From VXPQ01 sp965116435 (GTDB taxonomy: Bacteria > Bacteroidota > Rhodothermia > Rhodothermales > VXPQ01), in NCBI GenBank assembly GCA_965116435.1, contig OZ220686.1:1054001-1118000 (forward strand): a stretch of 64,000 nucleotides of DNA, in the 5' to 3' direction. The translations under genes were made by a program, and so were the position numbers. Every line of letters begins with the position of its first letter. Positions within the stretch are counted from its first letter, which is position 1. The notes under the pieces are model-generated. The model worked only from the letters and a program-made list of their open reading frames with translations, had not been told where the DNA came from and ran no database searches. This document shows positions 44,674 through 52,485 of this stretch, one piece after another.

Positions 44674-44675
44674 GT
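44657..44675. promoter_or_regulatory. Perfect palindrome over the abiEi start codon
   Basis: ACATGGTT, CAT, AACCATGT: an 8-bp perfect inverted repeat with a 3-bp centre that includes both candidate abiEi start codons. AbiEi proteins bind inverted repeats in their promoter, so this is a plausible operator; an mRNA hairpin hiding the start is the alternative. Confidence 0.5.
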
Positions 44676-44767
44676 AAATAACGAATTATCGAAATAATAG
44701 CAATTTTTTCACCCTAAACATACGAGGAATATACCCTAATCCGCCTCCATGGCGGCGGACGATCCCC

Positions 44768-46558
44768 CTACTCCCGCTTCCCCAGCGTCACGTTCAGCGT
44801 TACTCGTTCTCCGTCGCGGTCTACGACGATCTGGACCGTGTCCCCGGGAGCCTGGTCGCGCAGGGCATAGGTGTAGGCGTAAATGTCGGCGATGGGTTTT
44901 CCGGCGAACTCCACTACGATGTCCCCGCCCCGAAGGCCGCCCTCTTCCGCAGGGCTTCCTGCGCGCACGCCCGTAAGCCGCACCCCGGCGTCGCGCGGGG
45001 TCATATCGGGAATGGACCCCAGATACGCTGCGCCATATCCGCTGCCCGAGGAGGCGCTTCCGCCGCCCGAAGATGGCCGCGCCTGCGCCACAGCCGTCAG
45101 CCGGGTCGCCTCCGAACCCGCAAGACGGCGAACGACCCCCGTAGCGAGTTCAACCGTCAGGTCGATCCCCGCCCCGTTCACCTTCTCCCAATCGTCCGAA
45201 GGGCGGTGATAATCCTCGTGGGTATTCGTAAAAAAATGCAGTACGGGGATGCCTTCCGCATAGAAGGAGGAATGATCGGAGGGACCGTACCCGTCCGCCA
45301 CGCGCGCCAGCGCAAGCGGCGCGGACATATCCGCATGGGCGGCGTCCAGCACATCGCCCCATTCCTCGGCGGTGCCGGTCCCGAAAATCGTCAGGCTGCG
45401 GTCCTGCATCCGCCCCACCATGTCAAAATTGAGCATGGCTGTCGCCTCGTCCAGCGGCACGGTCGGCTCCGCCACGAACCGCGCCGAGCCCCATAATCCT
45501 TTTTCCTCGCCGGTAAACGCCAGAAACAGGACGCCCCGGGCCAGCGGCGGTCCCTCGGCCAGGCGGCGGGCGATTTCTATGGTCGCGGCCACGCCGCTGG
45601 CGTTGTCGTCGGCCCCGTTGTGCACCGTGCGGGCGTCGGGCGCCAGCGAACCGTCGCCCCCGAAACCAAGGTGGTCGTAGTGCGCGCCTACGATAACATA
45701 TTCCCGGGCATGATCTGGATCGGCGCCGGGCAGCAAGGCCGCCACGTTACGCGCCTCCGCTATTTCCGGGGCAATGTCTACCGCCAGGTCCGCGGCATGT
45801 CCTTCCTGCGCGGCCTTGCGCACTGCCTCGGCGGCCTCCCCCGCAATCATAAGCACAGGGATGGACAAGGCGGCCCGCGTTTCGTCGGAAGAATCGGGCA
45901 GGCGCATGCCCTCCGGCGCCAGCGCCAGCAAGGCCGCCGCGCCGCGCCCGAACGCCTCCATCGCCTTGAAATGCGAATCGCCCCGCAGCGACATGCCGTG
46001 CGGCGCATCTGGATCGCCCCATTCCACCACCACAATCTTGTCGGAAATATCCATGCGGGCATAGACGTCCCCGGCCTCTTCCGCCTCGCCATGCGCTCCG
46101 GAATCTCCACGCAGGCCGTGCCCCCCGTACGCCAACGCGCCCTCTGCAAGACCGCTTGCCGAAAAACCAAGGGGAACCCACTCCGGGCCGATCTGGTATG
46201 CTCGCCCCGCTATGCGCAAGGCATTGCCGGCGCCGAGCCGGACGCCTTTCCGCACGGAAAAGGGATGGAAAAAGCGCTGGTTCGATCCGGCGGGCACAAG
46301 TCCGAGACGGCGAAACGCCCCGGCGATATATTCCCCGGCGCACCAGGCGCCCTGCGAGCCGGTTTCGCGGCCTTCGAGTCGGTCGTCCGCCAGATAGCGA
46401 ACATGCCGCATCGCTTCCGTCGAGGGGGCGGGCAGATCGCGAGTCAGTTCCTCGACGACGGGACAGGATGGCTGGGCGAACGCCGGATGGCCGATTGTCC
46501 CTGCGAAAACCACCGTGCAACACGCCGCAAGCAGGAACGCATAGCGGGAAAAAATCAT
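44768..46558 (-). CDS. M28 family zinc aminopeptidase with PDZ domain
   Basis: 596 residues from ATG 46558, which starts a signal peptide (MIFSRYAFLLAACCTVVFAG, cleaved near AFAQ); the frame continues upstream but would overlap the divergent gene. The order is: N-terminal region, protease-associated domain (about residues 130-230), M28 peptidase and C-terminal PDZ. Zinc and catalytic residues are visible in VGAHYDHLGFGG, HNGADDNASGVA, FLAFTGEEKGLWGS, NFDMVGRM and YGPSDHSSFY. The PDZ domain has VRLTGVRAGSPAEEGGLRGG and DIVVEFAGKPI. It probably removes N-terminal amino acids from peptides in the periplasm or outside the cell. It is divergent from the TolB-like gene with only 25 bp between start codons, so the promoters must overlap or lie in coding DNA. 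Confidence 0.9.
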   Translation of the reverse strand: MIFSRYAFLLAACCTVVFAGTIGHPAFAQPSCPVVEELTRDLPAPSTEAMRHVRYLADDRLEGRETGSQGAWCAGEYIAGAFRRLGLVPAGSNQRFFHPFSVRKGVRLGAGNALRIAGRAYQIGPEWVPLGFSASGLAEGALAYGGHGLRGDSGAHGEAEEAGDVYARMDISDKIVVVEWGDPDAPHGMSLRGDSHFKAMEAFGRGAAALLALAPEGMRLPDSSDETRAALSIPVLMIAGEAAEAVRKAAQEGHAADLAVDIAPEIAEARNVAALLPGADPDHAREYVIVGAHYDHLGFGGDGSLAPDARTVHNGADDNASGVAATIEIARRLAEGPPLARGVLFLAFTGEEKGLWGSARFVAEPTVPLDEATAMLNFDMVGRMQDRSLTIFGTGTAEEWGDVLDAAHADMSAPLALARVADGYGPSDHSSFYAEGIPVLHFFTNTHEDYHRPSDDWEKVNGAGIDLTVELATGVVRRLAGSEATRLTAVAQARPSSGGGSASSGSGYGAAYLGSIPDMTPRDAGVRLTGVRAGSPAEEGGLRGGDIVVEFAGKPIADIYAYTYALRDQAPGDTVQIVVDRDGERVTLNVTLGKRE

Positions 46559-46583
46559 AACGAATCTCAATGGAAACGGAAAC

Positions 46584-47714
46584 ATGACGTTCTGGCGCCA
46601 TCGTACGCGGATACCCGCTCCCCTGTTCGCCGTCGCCGTATTTGCGGGCGCGGGATGGCTCTTTGCCGCCTGCGGTGCGAACAACGAACAACCCGCCGCC
46701 GGAGAAAACGGCGGGCAGCCCGCGCTCCGGGCAAGCGATCTCGCCCAACCCGGGGAAACGCGCCTGCGCAACCTCCGCCAATTGACGTTCGGCGGGGAGA
46801 ATGCCGAAGCGTACTGGGCCTTCGACGGATCGGCGCTCATCTACCAGGCTCGCAAGCCGGGCATGGAATGCGACCAGATTTATATCATGGACGATCTGGA
46901 AACGGCCGCGTCCCGCATGGTCAGCACGGGCGACGGGCGCACCACCTGCTCCTATTTTTATCCGTCGGGAAACCGGATGCTCTATTCGTCCACGCATCTT
47001 GCCACCCAGGATTGCCCTCCGGCCCCGGACTTCTCCCAGGGCTATGTCTGGCCCATCTACCCGAGCTACGACATCTTCGCCGCGGATGCGGACGGCGCCA
47101 ACCTGCAACGGCTCACCGAAACCGACGGCTACGACGCGGAGGCCACTTTTTCGCCCGTCGGAGACCGGATCGTGTTCACGAGCATGCGCGACGGCGACCT
47201 GGAACTGTATTCGATGGCCCCGGACGGCTCCGACGTACGGCGACTGACGAACCGCATCGGATACGACGGCGGCGCATTCTATTCCCCGGACGGCTCCCGA
47301 ATCGTCTGGCGAGCGCATTACCCCGAGCCGGGGCCGGAACAGGACGACTACCTCCGCCTCCTCGACCAGGGCCTCTTGCGTCCCGGCGATCTGGAGATTT
47401 ACGTGATGGATGCGGACGGCTCGAACATGCGCCAGGTGACGCACCTCGGCGGAGCCAACTTCGCCCCTTACTGGCATCCGGACGGAGAACGCATCCTGTT
47501 CAGTTCCAATCACGAGGACCCGAACGGACGGGAGTTCGAAATCTACATGATCGGCATAGACGGAACCGGCCTGACGCGCATCACGCACTCCGAAGCATTC
47601 GACGGATTTCCCGTATTCAGCCCGGACGGGCGCTACCTCGTGTTCGGATCGAACCGCAACAACGCGGGCACGAACGATACGAACCTCTTCCTGGCGGAAT
47701 GGGTGGAGGAATGA
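46584..47714 (+). CDS. TolB-like (PD40) beta-propeller lipoprotein
   Basis: 376 residues. The signal (PLFAVAVFAGAGWLFAACGA) has a lipobox-like FAAC. The rest is a six-bladed propeller of PD40 repeats with the repeated pattern SPDG/SPVGDRIVFTSMRDGD: YWAFDGSALIYQARKPG, FYPSGNRMLYSSTHLA, FSPVGDRIVFTSMRDGDLEL, YSPDGSRIVWRAHYPEPG, YWHPDGERILFSSNHEDPNG and FSPDGRYLVFGSNRN. It lacks the TolB N-terminal domain, so it is probably not the Tol-Pal TolB but one of the many periplasmic PD40 proteins in Bacteroidota, often linked with peptidases. The divergent M28 peptidase neighbour fits that link. Confidence 0.85.
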   Translation: MTFWRHRTRIPAPLFAVAVFAGAGWLFAACGANNEQPAAGENGGQPALRASDLAQPGETRLRNLRQLTFGGENAEAYWAFDGSALIYQARKPGMECDQIYIMDDLETAASRMVSTGDGRTTCSYFYPSGNRMLYSSTHLATQDCPPAPDFSQGYVWPIYPSYDIFAADADGANLQRLTETDGYDAEATFSPVGDRIVFTSMRDGDLELYSMAPDGSDVRRLTNRIGYDGGAFYSPDGSRIVWRAHYPEPGPEQDDYLRLLDQGLLRPGDLEIYVMDADGSNMRQVTHLGGANFAPYWHPDGERILFSSNHEDPNGREFEIYMIGIDGTGLTRITHSEAFDGFPVFSPDGRYLVFGSNRNNAGTNDTNLFLAEWVEE

Positions 47715-47794
47715 GTGTCGGGGGTTAGGGGGTGTGGCGTATGTGCGGTATCGCGGTGCGTGCTGCCACCTGCGTTACCGCCCGCCTTCTGCGG

Positions 47795-47878
47795 TGCCCA
47801 AGAGAGGACTCGAACCTCCACGCCCTAACGGGCACATGACCCTGAATCATGCGCGTCTACCAATTCCGCCACTTGGGC
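47795..47878 (-). tRNA. tRNA-Leu(CAG)
   Basis: 84 nt read on the minus strand from GCCCAAG to CTTGGGC plus discriminator A. The anticodon loop is TTCAGGG between CATGA and TCATG stems, giving CAG; a long variable arm (TGCCCGTTAGGGCG) marks a class II tRNA. The T loop is GGTTCGAGTCC. The CCA is not encoded. Confidence 0.95.
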
Positions 47879-48138
47879 CCGGTGCGCACTGGTTGCCTGC
47901 CTTGTGTTGCTTGTCCTGCGCCGCTTGCCTTGTTCTCCGCCATGCACCCAGTGTCCGGCGGGCTATCAATGCCTTTGGGGCGAAGAAGGTTCCGTGCAAA
48001 CAGCCCCTCCAGACTACTATTTCCTGTATGTGTCGAATGCATGGGCGCAGATTCTTGTGGAACCAGCGCCTTGCCCCGGAGTTATTACAGAATAGGCTGT
48101 TTTTTCGGAGTGCGGGCACATGCCTGGCGCCCCTACCC

Positions 48139-48213
48139 TCCTCGGTAGCTCAATGGTAGAGCATGCGGCTGTTAACCGCAGGGTTGTAGGTTCGAGTCCT
48201 ACCCGGGGAGCCA
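48139..48213 (+). tRNA. tRNA-Asn(GTT)
   Basis: 75 nt including an encoded CCA (48211-48213). The acceptor stem is TCCTCGG/CCGGGGA with one G-U pair, the anticodon stem TGCGG/CCGCA holds loop CTGTTAA (anticodon GTT), and the T arm is GTAGG TTCGAGT CCTAC. The BREX operon starts 29 bp downstream. The 260-bp gap between the two tRNA genes (47879-48138) shows no gene. Confidence 0.95.
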
Positions 48214-48242
48214 ACATTCTGTCGGCTCAATGGAGAAGAGTG

Positions 48243-48710
48243 GTGGCGGTACCACTTGCAGACCAGATCATACGGAAGGTCAAGCAAGCGGCTGAACTCT
48301 ATCACCGGCTGCTTTTGGTCGTCGCGCCGGCGGGTGCGGGAAAGACGACTGCGCTTCATGATGTACAGGATCGCACCGGTGCGCCCCTCGTCAACGTCAA
48401 CCTGGAGCTATCCCGCCTGATGCTGGAATTGACAGAGCGTCAAAGGGCGCTACAGTTGCCTCATCTTCTCAGGGCGATCGTCGGCAATGGGGGCGGAGAG
48501 ATGATTCTGCTCGACAATATTGAAATCCTCTTCGATTCCAGTCTGAAGCAAGACCCGCTTCGGCTACTCCAGGGACTCTCCCGCAACAAAACCGTCGTGG
48601 CTGCATGGAACGGCGCCATCGTTGAAGATTCTTTGACCTATGCCGCTCCAGGTCACCCGGAATACAAGCGCTATCCGATGCGCGATTTTCTGGTGGCAAG
48701 CCCGGAGTGA
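48243..48710 (+). CDS. brxF: BREX type 3 protein BrxF (P-loop ATPase)
   Basis: 155 residues from GTG 48243 (VAVPLADQIIRKVKQAAELY), since any longer frame runs back into the tRNA gene; GGAG lies about 8 nt upstream. Walker A is LVVAPAGAGKTT, and the BrxF signature is complete: GAPLVNVNLELSRLMLELTE, QLPHLLRAIV, MILLDNIEILFDSSLKQDPL, LLQGLSRNKTVVAAWNG and YAAPGHPEYKRYPMRDFLV. BrxF is the small first protein of BREX type 3 systems, of unknown exact role, presumably an ATP-dependent regulator. It precedes brxC by 42 bp. The start is the least certain point. Confidence 0.9.
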   Translation: MAVPLADQIIRKVKQAAELYHRLLLVVAPAGAGKTTALHDVQDRTGAPLVNVNLELSRLMLELTERQRALQLPHLLRAIVGNGGGEMILLDNIEILFDSSLKQDPLRLLQGLSRNKTVVAAWNGAIVEDSLTYAAPGHPEYKRYPMRDFLVASPE

Positions 48711-48752
48711 CGATATGAAAATTACAAATTCCATTGCAAGGAAGCAGCCACA

Positions 48753-51700
48753 ATGAAATACGGTGACCTGATCCAGTTTGAACCCATTGAGTCCGTGGTC
48801 CAGCTGCGGAACGCCGACGAAGCGACTGCGGCACGGCAACTTGTCGAGACCTACGTTATTTCAGAGGAGATGGCGGAAACGCTGGTGGGCCTTGTCATTC
48901 CCCAGCTGCAGTTCGAGCACCCCACCGACAACAAAGGCCTTCTGGTGGTCGGTAACTACGGCACCGGTAAGTCCCACCTGATGTCGGTGATCTCCGCACT
49001 TGCGGAAAACGCCGACCTCGCCCCCTTCTTGAACAATTCAGACGTGGCGGATGCCGCCGGAAAGATCGGCGGACGATTCAAGGTGGTTCGCACCGAAATC
49101 GGGGCCACCACCATGTCACTTCGGGACATCCTCGTGGCCGAGTTGGAAGAGCACCTTGAGGACATGGGCGTGAGTTACAGCTTCCCCTCTGCGGATCAGG
49201 TATCCAACAACAAGCGGTCCTTTGAAGAGATGATGACCGCGTTTCATCAGGAGTTTCCAGACCACGGACTGCTCCTCGTCGTGGACGAACTGCTTGATTA
49301 TCTGCGCACGCGCAGGGACCAGAAACTCATCCTGGATCTGAATTTTCTCCGTGAAATCGGCGAGGTCTGCAAGGACCTGCGCTTCCGCTTCATGGCCGGC
49401 GTTCAGGAAGCGATCTTCGACAGCCTACGCTTTTCCTTTGTGGCGGACAGCATCCGCCGGGTACGGGATCGCTTCGAGCAGGTCCTGATCGCCCGCAAAG
49501 ACGTCAAGTTCGTAGTGGCCGAGCGACTGCTCAAAAAGACCGGCGAACAGCAGGCCAGGATACGCGAGTACCTGACGCCCTTCGGCATGTTCTACGGCCA
49601 CATGAACGAGCGCATGGACGAGTTCGTCCGCCTCTTTCCGGTACATCCCGACTATATCGACACCTTCGAGCGGGTGACCGTCGTGGAGAAGCGCGAGGTA
49701 TTGAAGACCCTCTCGCTGGCCATGAAGAAGATACTCGACCAAGACATACCGGACGACCGGCCCGGGCTCATTGCCTATGATACCTACTGGACCAATCTTC
49801 GGGAGAACCCCTCGTTTCGTGCCGTACCGGATATCAAGGAAGTGATCGACTGCAGTCAGGTACTGGAGTCCCGTATCCAGCAGGCCTTTACGCGCCCGAC
49901 TTACAAGCCCATGGCATTGCGGCTCATTCACGCCCTGTCGGTTCATCGGCTCACCACGAACGACATTTACACCACCCTGGGTGCAACAGCCGGGGAACTG
50001 CGGGACGGGCTCTGCCTCTATCAACCAGGCATTGAGGATCTGGGCGGTGATCCGGCCGACGACCTGCTCTCCCAGGTGGAGACAGTGCTGCGGGAAATCC
50101 ACAAGACGGTCAGCGGGCAGTTCATTTCATCGAACCCGGACAACCGCCAGTTCTATCTGGACCTGAAGAAGACCGACGACTTCGACGCGCTGATCGAAAA
50201 GCGGACAGAGAGCATCGACTCCTCAACACTGGACCGTTATTACTACAAAGCCCTGAAACGGGTCATGGAGTGCACGGACCAAACCTATGTGCGCGGCTAC
50301 AAGATCTGGCAGCACGAACTGGAATGGCTGGAGCGCAAGGCCGCGCGTCAGGGGTATCTGTTTTTCGGTGCGCCCAACGAACGGTCCACCGCTGTGCCGC
50401 CGCGGGATTTCTACCTCTACTTCATCCAGCCCTTCGATCCACCGCCCTTCAAGGATGAAAAGAACGCCGACGAGTTGTTCCTGCGACTCACGAACCCGGA
50501 CGACGAATTTCGCACCTCGCTCATGAGTTACGCGGCAGCCCTGGACCTGGCCTCCACCTCGTCAGGGCACGCCAAGTCCACTTACGAGTCCAAGTCATCC
50601 CATTTTCTGCGGGATATTGTGCAATGGCTACAAAAGCACATGAGTGACGCCTTCGAGGTCACCTATCAAGGCCGCGCCAAGTCGCTCACTGAATGGGCCA
50701 AGGGCAAATCGATCCGGGAGCTATCCGGCATCGGCTCCCATGAGCGCATCAACTTCCGCGACCTTGTGAACACGATCTCCGGCATCTGCCTGGGAGCCCA
50801 TTTCCAGGATCAGGCGCCTGAATATCCCTTCTTCTCGGTGCTCATCACCGGGACCAACCGGGACCAGGCCGCGCAGCATGTCTTGCGCGCCATCGCCAGC
50901 CAGAATCGAACCAGGCAGGCTACGGCGGTGCTCGACGCCTTGGAACTGCTCGACGGCGAACGACTCGACCCCTACAAATCGAAATACGCCAAACACATCC
51001 TTGGACTACTCAATAAGAAAGGCCACGGTCAGGTGGTCAACCGCTCCGAGCTGATCCAGGATGACAAGGACGTGGAATACATGGACAAGGACCGGCAGCG
51101 GCTGGAACCTGAATGGGTTGCGGTCGTGCTGGCCGCCCTGGTCTACGCCGGTGATCTGGTCCTCGCCATTCCGGGCAAGAAATTCGACGCTACCGGTCTG
51201 TCGCAGCTGGCAGGAACCGGCATCGACGAACTCACGCAGTTCAAGCATATCGAACAGCCCAAGGACTGGAACCTTCCGGCGCTCAAGGCCTTGTTCGAAC
51301 TGCTCGGTCTCACTCCCGGCATGGCCCAGCTTGTCACTCAGGGCAAGGAAGAGCCTGTCCAGCAGCTCCAGAAAGCTATCTCCCAGATGGTGGATAAACT
51401 GGTGCTTTCGCGGCAGAGCCTGGAAAGCGGTCTACTTTTCTGGGGCCGAAATCTCCTGGCCGAGAAAGAGGCGCAAAAACTTCGCATCCGGCTTGATAAG
51501 ACCAAGATCTTCCTGGAATCGCTCCAGGCGTACAGCTCGCCCGGAAAGCTCAAGAACTTCCGCTATGACGCGCAGGAGGTAACCGCCCATCGGAACGAGC
51601 TCAATTCCCTGGCTGAAATCGAATCCCTCCAAGAACTGGTCGCTGATCTCGGTTCCACCGCCTCCTTCCTCTCCACCGCCGAAGCGGTTCTGTCCGCCGA

Positions 51701-52481
51701 ACACGAGTGGGTAGGCAAGATGCACGAGGCACGGGACGAAGTGCTCGCCCAGCTTCGTGACCCGGACAAGCGCGAGACCGCCACCTTCCGTCAGCAAACC
51801 CAGCGCAAACTGATCGACCTCAAAAAGGCCTATGTGCAGACCTATCTGGGAATGCACACCAGGGCACGGTTGGGCGTGAACGAGGACAGGCGCAAGAACG
51901 GCCTCATGGGAGATGAACGGCTCAAAGTGCTGCAGAAGCTCTCCACCATCGAGTTGATGCCCCTCCAGCACCTGATTGACTTTCAAAATCGTTTGGCCGG
52001 ATTGAAAGGCTGCTTTGCCCTCACCGGGCAAGAGATGGACGCTTTACCGGTATGCCCGCACTGCAGCTATAAACCAGAGGCGGAGCCGCCTGCCGCACCT
52101 GCCGGAACGGTGCTGGACGGCTTGGACGACGAACTGGACAATCTGGTGGCCAACTGGACCCAGACGCTGCTCGCCAACCTGGAAGATCCGACCACCAAGG
52201 GCAACCTGGACCTGCTCAGGCCCGAACCCAAAATTCTGGCAAACGACTTTATCAAGAAGCGGGAGCTACCCAACAATCTCGGCCAGGATTTCATCCATGC
52301 ACTGAGCGAGGCGCTTTCCGGCCTTCAAAAGGTTCCCGTCAAGACCGAGGACCTGCGAGCGGCGCTGCTCTCCGGCGGTTCACCGGCAACACCGGTTGAG
52401 ATGAAGAAACGATTCGAGGAATATCTGGACGAACTTACCAAGGGCAAGGAACCCGGCAAGGTGCGCATCGTGCTGGAGTGA
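48753..52481 (+). CDS. brxC: BREX ATPase BrxC/PglY (DUF6079)
   Basis: 1242 residues, the typical length of the type 3 BrxC. Walker A is VVGNYGTGKSHLM (65-77) and Walker B LLLVVDELLDYL (173-184), near the N-terminus of a large AAA-like protein; helical regions follow and a CPHC pair (VCPHCSYKPE) near residue 1105 may belong to a zinc site. BrxC/PglY is required for BREX defence, probably forming an ATP-dependent assembly on DNA with PglX and PglZ. AAGGAAG about 12 bases upstream of the ATG may be the ribosome-binding site. Four bases separate its stop from the next gene. Composition is GC-rich and uniform, unlike the two AT-rich genes further on. Confidence 0.88.
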   Translation: MKYGDLIQFEPIESVVQLRNADEATAARQLVETYVISEEMAETLVGLVIPQLQFEHPTDNKGLLVVGNYGTGKSHLMSVISALAENADLAPFLNNSDVADAAGKIGGRFKVVRTEIGATTMSLRDILVAELEEHLEDMGVSYSFPSADQVSNNKRSFEEMMTAFHQEFPDHGLLLVVDELLDYLRTRRDQKLILDLNFLREIGEVCKDLRFRFMAGVQEAIFDSLRFSFVADSIRRVRDRFEQVLIARKDVKFVVAERLLKKTGEQQARIREYLTPFGMFYGHMNERMDEFVRLFPVHPDYIDTFERVTVVEKREVLKTLSLAMKKILDQDIPDDRPGLIAYDTYWTNLRENPSFRAVPDIKEVIDCSQVLESRIQQAFTRPTYKPMALRLIHALSVHRLTTNDIYTTLGATAGELRDGLCLYQPGIEDLGGDPADDLLSQVETVLREIHKTVSGQFISSNPDNRQFYLDLKKTDDFDALIEKRTESIDSSTLDRYYYKALKRVMECTDQTYVRGYKIWQHELEWLERKAARQGYLFFGAPNERSTAVPPRDFYLYFIQPFDPPPFKDEKNADELFLRLTNPDDEFRTSLMSYAAALDLASTSSGHAKSTYESKSSHFLRDIVQWLQKHMSDAFEVTYQGRAKSLTEWAKGKSIRELSGIGSHERINFRDLVNTISGICLGAHFQDQAPEYPFFSVLITGTNRDQAAQHVLRAIASQNRTRQATAVLDALELLDGERLDPYKSKYAKHILGLLNKKGHGQVVNRSELIQDDKDVEYMDKDRQRLEPEWVAVVLAALVYAGDLVLAIPGKKFDATGLSQLAGTGIDELTQFKHIEQPKDWNLPALKALFELLGLTPGMAQLVTQGKEEPVQQLQKAISQMVDKLVLSRQSLESGLLFWGRNLLAEKEAQKLRIRLDKTKIFLESLQAYSSPGKLKNFRYDAQEVTAHRNELNSLAEIESLQELVADLGSTASFLSTAEAVLSAEHEWVGKMHEARDEVLAQLRDPDKRETATFRQQTQRKLIDLKKAYVQTYLGMHTRARLGVNEDRRKNGLMGDERLKVLQKLSTIELMPLQHLIDFQNRLAGLKGCFALTGQEMDALPVCPHCSYKPEAEPPAAPAGTVLDGLDDELDNLVANWTQTLLANLEDPTTKGNLDLLRPEPKILANDFIKKRELPNNLGQDFIHALSEALSGLQKVPVKTEDLRAALLSGGSPATPVEMKKRFEEYLDELTKGKEPGKVRIVLE

Positions 52482-52485
52482 AATC

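Noticed and set aside
45620..47728. 702-codon plus-strand frame and a 613-codon minus-strand frame across the peptidase/propeller genes
   Set aside because: Both are shadows in other frames of the M28 peptidase and the PD40 propeller; neither shows motifs.
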